Shown here piece by piece: positions 26,336 through 33,843 of a stretch of 46,706 nt of DNA. The position numbers and the translations under genes are program-made. The stretch is from NCBI GenBank assembly GCA_903834705.1, contig CAILKF010000070.1:1-46706 (forward strand). The letters run 5' to 3'. Below the pieces are notes generated by a model that saw only the letters and a list, made by a program, of their open reading frames with translations, searched no databases and was not told the DNA's origin. Positions within the stretch are counted from its first letter, which is position 1. Every line of letters starts with the position of its first letter. Source of the stretch: an uncultured Actinomycetes bacterium. GTDB taxonomy: Bacteria; Actinomycetota; Actinomycetes; Nanopelagicales; Nanopelagicaceae.

Positions 26336-27274
26336 TTAGTGGTGGGCCAGGAATCGTTCAGTATCTAGCGCTGCTTGGCAACCAGATCCAGCAGCGGTAA
26401 TTGCTTGACGATATGTGTGATCTACGAGATCTCCGCAGGCGAAGACACCTTTTATATTTGTGGCAGTTGTACGCCCAACAACCTCCACGTAGCCCTCAGC
26501 ATCTATTGCCACTTGGCCAACAACTAACTCACTTCTTGGTAAATGTCCGATAGCTACGAAAAGGCCTGTTAAATCTTGGGTGGATTCAATTCCTGTAACC
26601 GTATTGCGAACGCGCAAACCAGAAACTTTCTCCTCGCCCAGCACGTCGATAACTTCGTGATTCCATAAAAACTCAATTTTTGGATTTGCATGAGCTCGGT
26701 CAGCCATAATTTTGGAAGCTCGAAGTGAATCTCGGCGATGAATCAAAATCACTTTACTAGCAAAACGCGTTAAAAAGTTCGCTTCTTCAATAGCAGAATC
26801 TCCACCACCTACTACGGCAACCACTTGATCACGAAAGAAAAACCCATCGCAAGTGGCGCACCAAGATACGCCACGTCCTGTCAATCTCTTTTCGTTCTCT
26901 AATCCGATTTCTTTATATGCCGAACCCATCGCAAGAATGACAGATTTAGCTTTAATTACATTCCCATTTCCATCTTTCAAAACTTTTTCGTCGCCCATTA
27001 AATTCATTTCAGTAATATCATCAGTAATAATCTTTGTTCCAAAACGTAACGCTTGCTTTCGCATTGAGTCCATAAGATCTGGCCCCATAACTCCATCAGT
27101 AAAACCAGGAAAATTTTCTACCTCTGTTGTATTCATTAACGCGCCACCAGCAGTAACGGATCCTTCATACAAAATTGGCTGGAGTTGCGCTCGCGCGGCA
27201 TAAATAGCTGCGGTATACCCGGCTGGTCCAGAACCAACGATTGCTACCTGGTGGATTTCCTCTTGAGCGCTCAT
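26336..27274 (-). CDS. trxB: Thioredoxin reductase (NADPH)
   Basis: Flavoprotein that transfers electrons from NADPH to thioredoxin. The product has the FAD motif [16 protein letters not shown], the redox pair in [10 protein letters not shown], the NADPH motif [12 protein letters not shown] and the C-terminal FAD motif [10 protein letters not shown]. The ATG at 27274 gives 312 residues; a TTG at 27292 would add six. I prefer the ATG because TATGGT sits six nucleotides before it, the leaderless pattern seen elsewhere in the window. Followed by trxA. In mycobacteria sigM and rsmA lie between murJ and trxB; here only 30 bp separate them. Confidence 0.95.
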   Translation of the reverse strand: MSAQEEIHQVAIVGSGPAGYTAAIYAARAQLQPILYEGSVTAGGALMNTTEVENFPGFTDGVMGPDLMDSMRKQALRFGTKIITDDITEMNLMGDEKVLKDGNGNVIKAKSVILAMGSAYKEIGLENEKRLTGRGVSWCATCDGFFFRDQVVAVVGGGDSAIEEANFLTRFASKVILIHRRDSLRASKIMADRAHANPKIEFLWNHEVIDVLGEEKVSGLRVRNTVTGIESTQDLTGLFVAIGHLPRSELVVGQVAIDAEGYVEVVGRTTATNIKGVFACGDLVDHTYRQAITAAGSGCQAALDTERFLAHH

Positions 27275-27304
27275 ATATTTACCATAACCCAATCCTAGGT
27301 CTGG

Positions 27305-28969
27305 TTATTCCCCACCCTTGTTAGGTTGCTTACGTCTGGAGCCTGTGGCGCGAGCGAACTGAATCTTCACTAATTGAGCTGTAATTGAAATCTCATCAAC
27401 ATTCATTTTCTTGGCAATTAAGAAATAAGCAACAGGAGTTGCAAAAAGGACTAGTCCAAGTTCGGCTAAACGAGTAATTAGTGTTGAATCACTTGCTACC
27501 CATCCTGCGTACTGAGAGAGAAGAAAAACAGGCAACATTGCTAAGAAAGAGGAGATGTAGAGCTTGGCATGCTGCCCAAAAAAATCATAGATCGAAATCT
27601 TTCCTGTATGTCTAGTGAGTAAACCTAAAGTGACAAATAAACCAACGATGTAACTGACAGAAAAAGCAAAACCTAAACCAACTGTAATCCATTCATTTTG
27701 AAGTGTATTGAGGAAAAGATATGAGAGAGCAACGGAAATCAAGTTTATAACAAGAATAGAAAGTACTTGTGTTCTAGTATCTTCAAAGGCGTTAAAACCG
27801 CGGATAAGTATTAAGTTAATACTGAAAGTTACCAAGCCAATTCCGAGTGCTGAAAGAACATATCCAATATACGTTGAATCTTTATAATCAATTCCAACGA
27901 ATAGAACTTTAGTAATGATTGGCCCAAAAAGAATAAAAGCAACACTGCTCGGAACGGTGACCACGCCCACCATTTTGATTGCTCGAATCAATTGGTCACG
28001 AACTTCACTTGACTTCTTTTCAATTGCAAGTTTAGAAAGGTGAGGAAGCAAAGCAGTGATGATTGAAATAGTGATAATCGAATAAGGCAACATCATGATG
28101 AGATAAGCATTGCTAAAAGGGGTATAACCAACACCAGTAGATAATCCCTCTTGAGAACTCCTTACCGCTGCACTAGTGGAAACATTTACCGTCACTAAAT
28201 ATCCCAATTGGGATATGAGAACATAAACCAGAGTCCAGCCAGCTAGAGAGAAAGATTTTCCTAGACCTTGCCAACCAAATTTAAGGCGCAGCGAGATTCC
28301 AGTTCTCTTAACAACAGGTATTAAAATTAAGGCTTGAATTACCACCCCAAGCGTGGTGCCCCACCCCAACACCTGTGTTTGCGCAGATGAAATGCTCCCT
28401 AAAGCAAGGTCGGGCGCTGTGATCAATACAAGAGTGAAAATCACGATAACAACCAAATTATTGGCGATAGGTGCCCACATTAAAGGTGCAAAAGATCCTC
28501 GCGAGTTGGCAACTTGGCCCAACATAGTAAAAAGCCCCAAGAAAAATATTTGAGGCAAACAATATCGAGTAAACGCAATCGCTAATCGAAATTCGGTTTC
28601 AAACCCGGTTGTTGAAAACTCAGGTGCGTAAATACGAACCAGAGTAGGCGCAAAAATTACGCCGATTGCTACAAGGAGTAACAAGATGGCGCTAATTGTT
28701 GTAACTAAGCGGGAAGCAAATGCCCGCCCGCCATCTTCATCATTAAATGAACGAATTAATTGCGGAACAAAAATGGCAGTCAACGCTCCACCAACAAGCA
28801 AGTTGTATAAAATATAAGGCAGGGTGTTGGCGACATTGTAAGTATCAGCCAACAACGCAGTGCCTAAAACTGCTACAGCAAGAATGCTTCTAATGAAACC
28901 CGTGATTCGAGAGAATATTGTTCCAAGCGCCATAACACTCGAAGCATGGAATAACTCAGCTGGTTTCAC
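27305..28969 (-). CDS. murJ: Lipid II flippase MurJ (MviN family)
   Basis: Polytopic membrane protein that moves lipid II across the membrane for peptidoglycan synthesis. The 554-residue sequence has about 14 hydrophobic segments and MOP-superfamily features: an N-terminal SRITGFIRSI and an early VGGALTAIFVPQL that belong to the conserved charged/glycine motifs of MviN proteins. There is no C-terminal pseudokinase or extracellular extension as in mycobacterial MurJ; it ends with a short basic tail. The start is GTG at 28969, coupled by GTGA overlap to the upstream secreted protein gene. CwlM, its regulator in mycobacteria, is encoded two genes downstream. Confidence 0.94.
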   Translation of the reverse strand: MKPAELFHASSVMALGTIFSRITGFIRSILAVAVLGTALLADTYNVANTLPYILYNLLVGGALTAIFVPQLIRSFNDEDGGRAFASRLVTTISAILLLLVAIGVIFAPTLVRIYAPEFSTTGFETEFRLAIAFTRYCLPQIFFLGLFTMLGQVANSRGSFAPLMWAPIANNLVVIVIFTLVLITAPDLALGSISSAQTQVLGWGTTLGVVIQALILIPVVKRTGISLRLKFGWQGLGKSFSLAGWTLVYVLISQLGYLVTVNVSTSAAVRSSQEGLSTGVGYTPFSNAYLIMMLPYSIITISIITALLPHLSKLAIEKKSSEVRDQLIRAIKMVGVVTVPSSVAFILFGPIITKVLFVGIDYKDSTYIGYVLSALGIGLVTFSINLILIRGFNAFEDTRTQVLSILVINLISVALSYLFLNTLQNEWITVGLGFAFSVSYIVGLFVTLGLLTRHTGKISIYDFFGQHAKLYISSFLAMLPVFLLSQYAGWVASDSTLITRLAELGLVLFATPVAYFLIAKKMNVDEISITAQLVKIQFARATGSRRKQPNKGGE

Positions 28970-30060
28970 TTGCGCGATCTCCTAATACGCCGAACACTTT
29001 GAATGAGAGCACCTAAAAACAACAGTATTGCAGAGCCGGTTGTAAACCACGCAACTGCAGGACTTATTACAGAAACATTTAATGAAAGGATTGCTGACTC
29101 ACCTATACCCACAGCTTTAGAATTGGTTAATTGAGCGAAAAGAGTAGTTGGCCCTGTGGCAATTGAAGTAATTGGGATACTGAGTTGTTTCTTTGAGCTT
29201 GGCTCCAAAATAATATCTCTCACTCCAGCAATTTGAACACGCGAGTTCTTGGGAATGATTTGTAGATTGACTAGCACTGATGTGTTGAAATCATTAACTA
29301 ACGTAATAGGAAGCTTCTCTTTTTCAGAAGTCAGCCGGTACTTCCCCACGACCACACGTAATTTATGTTTTTGCCTGTTTATTGCTTCATCCGCGTTGGC
29401 GGCAAGTTTTACTGCGCTCTCTTTCGAGTACCCAGGAGCTAAAAGTGTAGATAACCTCAATCGCACACCATAAAGTTCAGAGGCTGGAATAACGGTTGCT
29501 AATAAGGCAATTGCACGCCTATTGAGCGTATAGGCAAGCACTCTATCTGCTTGAATAGTTTCTACTAATTTTGATCCAGATAATTTCTTATCAACGAAAA
29601 TTTCTCTACCAAGAAAACTTTGAAGACGCTCTTTGCTAGTCGAGAAATAATATGAAAGCTCTGTAGGGGCCAACCGTTTAGCAAGGGCTAAATTGGGATG
29701 ACCGTAAGCAAGCGCAAAAACATCATCATTTGAGGTGACATATTTTAATTGAGCAAGCCAATTTTTTGCCGCCACATTTTCAAGGGGCATTGCTAAAACA
29801 TCATCCAATAAAGAAGCATCAATCAACCACGTTCGGGGTTTGGAAGGTGGCGAGAAAACTAAAGACCCAAGTGTTCCAGTTGGTAGCAGTGATGTGGAGA
29901 GTTCGTCGTCAATAAAATCTCCACCGATATTCCTATGCGGAAGATCAACAATCGAGATAATATCTTTAGAGGAAGCATGTGAAGTTTGCGGAATTACAAC
30001 ATTTATTGAAAGAAGTAAAAAAATTACACTTGCGCGCAAGAATCTTCTTGAAATTTTCAT
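28966..30060 (-). CDS. Secreted, membrane-anchored protein of the DUF6049 type
   Basis: Unknown function. It has an N-terminal signal peptide (basic start, hydrophobic stretch about 10-28), an extracellular part of about 300 residues with a late beta-sandwich-like region, and a C-terminal membrane helix (about 335-355) ending in RRIRRSRK. Its position between murJ and a NUDIX gene matches Rv3909 of M. tuberculosis, but that protein is about 800 residues and this one 364, so the N-terminal enzyme-like part seems lost. The assignment is by position and topology more than sequence. It is coupled by 4-bp overlaps to both neighbours, suggesting a shared role with MurJ. Confidence 0.7.
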   Translation of the reverse strand: MKISRRFLRASVIFLLLSINVVIPQTSHASSKDIISIVDLPHRNIGGDFIDDELSTSLLPTGTLGSLVFSPPSKPRTWLIDASLLDDVLAMPLENVAAKNWLAQLKYVTSNDDVFALAYGHPNLALAKRLAPTELSYYFSTSKERLQSFLGREIFVDKKLSGSKLVETIQADRVLAYTLNRRAIALLATVIPASELYGVRLRLSTLLAPGYSKESAVKLAANADEAINRQKHKLRVVVGKYRLTSEKEKLPITLVNDFNTSVLVNLQIIPKNSRVQIAGVRDIILEPSSKKQLSIPITSIATGPTTLFAQLTNSKAVGIGESAILSLNVSVISPAVAWFTTGSAILLFLGALIQSVRRIRRSRK

Positions 30061-30635
30061 AACTGCAATTCACCACTGCGTGCTATTAGTTTCTTTTCAT
30101 CTGGGTATGCGAGCTGGTCAATGATTTGCTCTAAAGGAAACCAAGCAACTTCATCAACTTCACTTATTTGAGGCGCGAGCGTTCCGCCAGTTTCACGGAA
30201 AAGAAAGTGATGGACAGTTTTATGGATACGTTTTCCACCAGCCATAAACCAGAAATCAATGGCGCCCAGAGATTTAGAAATCTCACTTTCAATTCCAGTC
30301 TCTTCTAAAACTTCACGCAAAGCAGCTTGCTCGGGAGTTTCACCTTCTTCGATATGTCCTTTAGGTAGCGACCACAACAACCGTTCTTTTGTGGCATCTT
30401 TGAGATCAATACGTCCAATGAGTAAGCCACGCGTTCCAGTAACGTCGATAACGAGTCCACCTGCGCTGACTTCATCTACGCGTTTAGCGTAAGGACGAGC
30501 AGGCTTAGACGGTTTTTTCTGCACGCTCTTTTGCGGAGCGTTTGGATCTTGTGGTTGTAGGGCGCGATGAGCGGGCCGTCTGCGCCGCTTCTTTTTCTTG
30601 GTTCCTTCGCTGCCCGCACCAGGTGCCGGGTTCAT
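30057..30635 (-). CDS. NUDIX hydrolase (MutT-like)
   Basis: Hydrolyses a nucleoside diphosphate linked to another group; the substrate is unknown. The 192 residues begin with about 60 disordered residues rich in Lys, Arg and Pro (KKKKRRRRPAHR), then a NUDIX fold with the complete NUDIX box from GHIEEGETPEQAALREV through LEETGI. It corresponds in position to mutT4 (Rv3908). I use ATG at 30635: a longer frame exists upstream but would overlap divergent pcnA, and TACCCT sits six nucleotides before this ATG. Stop overlaps the DUF6049-like gene. Confidence 0.88.
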   Translation of the reverse strand: MNPAPGAGSEGTKKKKRRRRPAHRALQPQDPNAPQKSVQKKPSKPARPYAKRVDEVSAGGLVIDVTGTRGLLIGRIDLKDATKERLLWSLPKGHIEEGETPEQAALREVLEETGIESEISKSLGAIDFWFMAGGKRIHKTVHHFLFRETGGTLAPQISEVDEVAWFPLEQIIDQLAYPDEKKLIARSGELQL

Positions 30636-30641
30636 GAAGTA

Positions 30642-30659
30642 AGGGTACTGCCCTAACCT
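30642..30659. promoter_or_regulatory. Overlapping divergent leaderless promoters for the NUDIX gene and pcnA
   Basis: The two start codons are only 31 bp apart. TACCCT on the minus strand (30642-30647) lies six nt before the NUDIX ATG; TAACCT on the plus strand (30654-30659) lies seven nt before the pcnA GTG. Any -35 contacts must fall in the opposite gene's promoter or coding sequence. Confidence 0.5.
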
Positions 30660-30666
30660 TGCCTTT

Positions 30667-32106
30667 GTGACGAGCGCATTAGGAGCCGCAGGCGAACTCG
30701 CCATTCGGTCGCTGATTGAAAAAGCGCCAATGGCAAGTTCTCTCGCCGACGCATTTAAAAGTGCGGGATATCGATTAGCCCTCGTCGGAGGCCCTGTCCG
30801 AGATGCAATTTTAGGACGCCTTGGCAACGATTTAGATTTCACAACTAACGCCCTCCCGCACGAAACGAAAAAGATTTTGCAATCTTGGGCAGAAAGTGTC
30901 TGGGAAACAGGAATTGTTTTTGGAACAGTTGCTGGAAAACGAGGCGACACCACTGTCGAAGTGACAACCTATCGAACAGATAGTTATGGAGAAGAAAGTC
31001 GTAAACCCGCAGTTGAATTTGGAGATTCAATTGAGGTCGATCTAAGCCGGAGAGATTTCACGATCAATGCGATGGCGCTTGAATTAACACAAGGTGCACC
31101 TGTATTTATTGATCCACACAATGGATTATCTGATCTAGCAAAGAAAATAATTCGCACACCAAGCACTCCGGAAGATTCTTTTTCAGACGACCCACTAAGA
31201 ATTATGCGAGCTGCACGTTTTGCGAGCCAATTAGATTTCGCGATCGCCGATGAAGTTTTATTAGCGATGAAAAACATGAGCGGGCGAATTTCCATTATCT
31301 CTGCCGAGAGAGTTCGAGATGAATTAACTAAAATAGTTATGTCACCGAAGCCGCGAACGGGAATTACAATCCTGGTTGAAACGGGCGTTGCCGCACTAAT
31401 CCTTCCTGAGATTCCTAAATTGCAACTTGAAATCGATGAGCATCACCACCATAAAGATGTTTACGAACACACTCTGACTGTTCTTGAACAAGCGATTGCT
31501 CACGAAAACCGTTTAGGTGGGGAAAACCTAGTTATTCGTCTCGCCGCACTTATGCACGATGTTGGAAAGCCTAAAACTCGTGCACTTATTGCTGGTGGAG
31601 GTGTTTCTTTTCACCACCACGAAGTTGTTGGAGCACGTTTAACAAAAGAGCGTTTAAAGGCTCTACGTTTCGATGGAAACACAATTGATGACGTAAGCAC
31701 GCTTGTGGCACTGCATCTAAGGTTTCACGGGTATGGGGATGGTGAATGGACAGATTCTGCTGTGCGCCGATATGTAAGAGACGCGGGTGAATTACTGACA
31801 CACCTGCATGTTCTCACTCGCGCTGATTGCACTACGAGAAACAAACGCAAAGCTGACGCCTTGGCGCGAACTTATCTATCTTTGGAAGAGCGAATTGAAG
31901 TATTAATGGAGCAAGAAGAACTCTCAAAAATTCGTCCAGATCTTGATGGAGAAGAGGTAATGCGTTTACTCCAACTCAAACCTTCGCGCGCAGTGGGGGA
32001 CGCAATGGATTTTCTTCTAGAACTTCGACTTGAAAACGGGCCAATGGGAGCCGAGAAAGCTGAGGCTGAATTGCTGAAATGGTGGGCAGCTAGGAAACAA
32101 AACTAA
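30667..32106 (+). CDS. pcnA: CCA-adding tRNA nucleotidyltransferase with HD domain
   Basis: Adds or repairs the 3' CCA of tRNAs, needed here since none of the three tRNA genes in the window encodes CCA. The 479-residue protein has the class II nucleotidyltransferase motif LVGGPVRDAILGR with DLDFTTNA (catalytic aspartates), then RRDFTINAMA and the RNA-recognition region DDPLRIMRAARFASQL, and finally an HD-type phosphohydrolase domain (LAALMHDVGKPKT, HHHEVVGA). The start is GTG at 30667 with no ribosome binding site, apparently leaderless. The last 17 bp overlap the convergent MFS gene. Confidence 0.93.
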   Translation: MTSALGAAGELAIRSLIEKAPMASSLADAFKSAGYRLALVGGPVRDAILGRLGNDLDFTTNALPHETKKILQSWAESVWETGIVFGTVAGKRGDTTVEVTTYRTDSYGEESRKPAVEFGDSIEVDLSRRDFTINAMALELTQGAPVFIDPHNGLSDLAKKIIRTPSTPEDSFSDDPLRIMRAARFASQLDFAIADEVLLAMKNMSGRISIISAERVRDELTKIVMSPKPRTGITILVETGVAALILPEIPKLQLEIDEHHHHKDVYEHTLTVLEQAIAHENRLGGENLVIRLAALMHDVGKPKTRALIAGGGVSFHHHEVVGARLTKERLKALRFDGNTIDDVSTLVALHLRFHGYGDGEWTDSAVRRYVRDAGELLTHLHVLTRADCTTRNKRKADALARTYLSLEERIEVLMEQEELSKIRPDLDGEEVMRLLQLKPSRAVGDAMDFLLELRLENGPMGAEKAEAELLKWWAARKQN

Positions 32107-33370
32107 ATTTTGATTTCCTTAACAATCGCGCGCCTGTAATCAAGCTGAATAGAGAAACAATAATAGGAAGCACAATCGACTTTCCAGATGCCGGCAAAAT
32201 GAGAGAGGCAATGAGTGCGCCACTAACAATCGCGCCGTTGACAACAACATCATAAACAGCGAATACGCGCCCTCTAAAGTAATCATCAATTTTCGATTGC
32301 ACGAGCGCATCATTTGTCACTTTAAGACTTTGTCCAAAAACACTTCCGAAGAATGCCGTTAAATAAAGAGGGATAGGCTGCTGTGAAAGCGCTAACAAAA
32401 GAGGCGGAAAAACATTAAGAAAAATCATAAGCCGAATCCACCGGTGCCGACCTAAGCGTGAAACACCAAATGGAGCAATTAACGCACCGCATGTAATCCC
32501 AACACCGGCGATGGAAAGCGCAAGAGCTAAACCCGAAAGACCTGCATCAGGGTTATCTGGCGAATTGAAAGTATTTCTCTCAAGCAATAACGCAACAAGC
32601 AAAAGGGCTGTTAAGGATCCACGCTGCACCGCTGTTGCAAGAATTCCTCGTGCCGCATCGACATGACGATTAAGAAAAGCGAACCCATCTCGCATCTCAA
32701 TAAACCCCTGAGTAAAACTCGCTGACTTTCTTTCGTGTTCCAGCGGACCAATTTCATTTCTTTTTAGTCTTAATACGAGAATTGACGAGAGAAAATAACC
32801 CCCGGAGGCGACAAAGACAATGAGTGCGTCAGAATGATTAGCGTTGCCAAAAAATTCAAGGAATTTACGAATTCCGAATCCAAGACCGCCACCTAGAACG
32901 ACACATATTGAACCGCCAGTTACGGCCATTGCGTTAGCGCTTATCAGTGAAGGTTGATCCGTTAACAGTGGCAAACCAGCAGACAAACCAGCAAGAATGA
33001 GTCGGTTTATGCCAAAGGCCACAAGCACCACAACAGTTAATTCAATTCCAGTCTTTCCCTGAAATATAAAAAAAGAAATTACCAATAAATCTATTCCGCG
33101 GATGAGGTTAGAGAAAAATATCGCTTTCTGTCTTGAAACTCGGTCAAGGATTGTTCCTATAAACGGACCTACAATTGAGTAAGGTAACAAAACAATTGTA
33201 AAAGCTAAGGCAGCGCTGAGGGCATCTGTTTGTCTTTCAGGAGAAAAAAGTAAAAACGAGGCAAGGGCGCTTTGAAAAACCCCATCTGTGACTTGCCCAG
33301 TCCACCGCGCAGCAAACAAGCGAGAAAGTCTTGGGTGGCGCAAAAGTCCCAGGAAATTCAAACTTTGCAT
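32090..33370 (-). CDS. Major facilitator superfamily transporter
   Basis: Predicted membrane transporter with about 12 hydrophobic segments in 426 residues. A charged cytoplasmic loop DRVSRQKAIF follows the second and third helices, as in the MFS signature A region, and there is a central basic loop around residues 200-235. The substrate is unknown; drug or metabolite efflux is typical for this branch. ATG at 33370 has TATTCT six nucleotides upstream, so the mRNA is probably leaderless. It is divergent from the DUF5318 gene and convergent with pcnA, overlapping it by 17 bp. Confidence 0.82.
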   Translation of the reverse strand: MQSLNFLGLLRHPRLSRLFAARWTGQVTDGVFQSALASFLLFSPERQTDALSAALAFTIVLLPYSIVGPFIGTILDRVSRQKAIFFSNLIRGIDLLVISFFIFQGKTGIELTVVVLVAFGINRLILAGLSAGLPLLTDQPSLISANAMAVTGGSICVVLGGGLGFGIRKFLEFFGNANHSDALIVFVASGGYFLSSILVLRLKRNEIGPLEHERKSASFTQGFIEMRDGFAFLNRHVDAARGILATAVQRGSLTALLLVALLLERNTFNSPDNPDAGLSGLALALSIAGVGITCGALIAPFGVSRLGRHRWIRLMIFLNVFPPLLLALSQQPIPLYLTAFFGSVFGQSLKVTNDALVQSKIDDYFRGRVFAVYDVVVNGAIVSGALIASLILPASGKSIVLPIIVSLFSLITGARLLRKSKFSFVS

Positions 33371-33376
33371 AACCTT

Positions 33377-33413
33377 AGAATAGTTTCTTTATTCGAATAC
33401 GGCTCGTTATTCT
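33377..33413. promoter_or_regulatory. Divergent leaderless promoters for the MFS and DUF5318 genes
   Basis: In the 50-bp spacer TATTCT appears on both strands: minus strand 33377-33382, six nt before the MFS ATG, and plus strand 33408-33413, seven nt before the DUF5318 ATG. No ribosome binding site precedes either start. Confidence 0.5.
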
Positions 33414-33420
33414 TATCTTT

Positions 33421-33834
33421 ATGAATTCTCAGCGCGCCTATATCGACTACACCCTTGATAAAAGGGCGACACTGAGCGCGCTCTTTCGGGGAATCGTAAA
33501 TGCCTGCGATGCAGACCCCTACCTACTACTTGCTGCGAAATTTCATGGAGTTCGCGTCGAACGTTCATGTCCTGTTTGCAAAAAGAAGTCACTTGTCGAA
33601 CTCAGATATACATATGGCGATCAACTCGGGCAATTCTCAGGTCGAATCAAATCAGTAGATGAGTTAGCGGAGATGGAAAAAGAATTTGGTGAATTTCGAG
33701 TGTATGTAGTTGAAGTGTGCAGAGAATGCTCATGGAACCATTTGTGCGCATCTTTCCTTCTAGGGGACGGGGAGTTTAGAAAACCTCCCAGGAAGCAACG
33801 AACACTTGAAGATGATGATTGGGTTAAGAGGTAA
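33421..33834 (+). CDS. DUF5318 family protein
   Basis: Unknown function; actinobacterial family normally encoded directly before the class A penicillin-binding protein gene, as here (Rv0049 next to ponA1 in M. tuberculosis). The 137 residues contain two CxxC pairs, CPVCKKK (about residue 44) and CREC (about 101), likely a zinc ribbon, within a compact fold and no membrane segment. The stop codon TAA is part of the -10-like TAACCT of ponA. The link to cell-wall synthesis is by gene neighbourhood only. Confidence 0.85.
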   Translation: MNSQRAYIDYTLDKRATLSALFRGIVNACDADPYLLLAAKFHGVRVERSCPVCKKKSLVELRYTYGDQLGQFSGRIKSVDELAEMEKEFGEFRVYVVEVCRECSWNHLCASFLLGDGEFRKPPRKQRTLEDDDWVKR

Positions 33835-33837
33835 CCT
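33832..33837 (+). promoter_or_regulatory. Candidate -10 element of ponA (leaderless)
   Basis: TAACCT overlaps the stop codon of the preceding gene and is followed by six nt and the ponA ATG. There is no ribosome binding site. A TTGAAG about 20 bp upstream is a poor -35. Confidence 0.4.
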
Positions 33838-33843
33838 TCAGTC

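Noticed and set aside
30636-30953. N-terminal extension of the NUDIX frame
   Set aside because: It is antisense to the catalytic domain of pcnA; the divergent promoters at 30642-30659 mark the real boundary.
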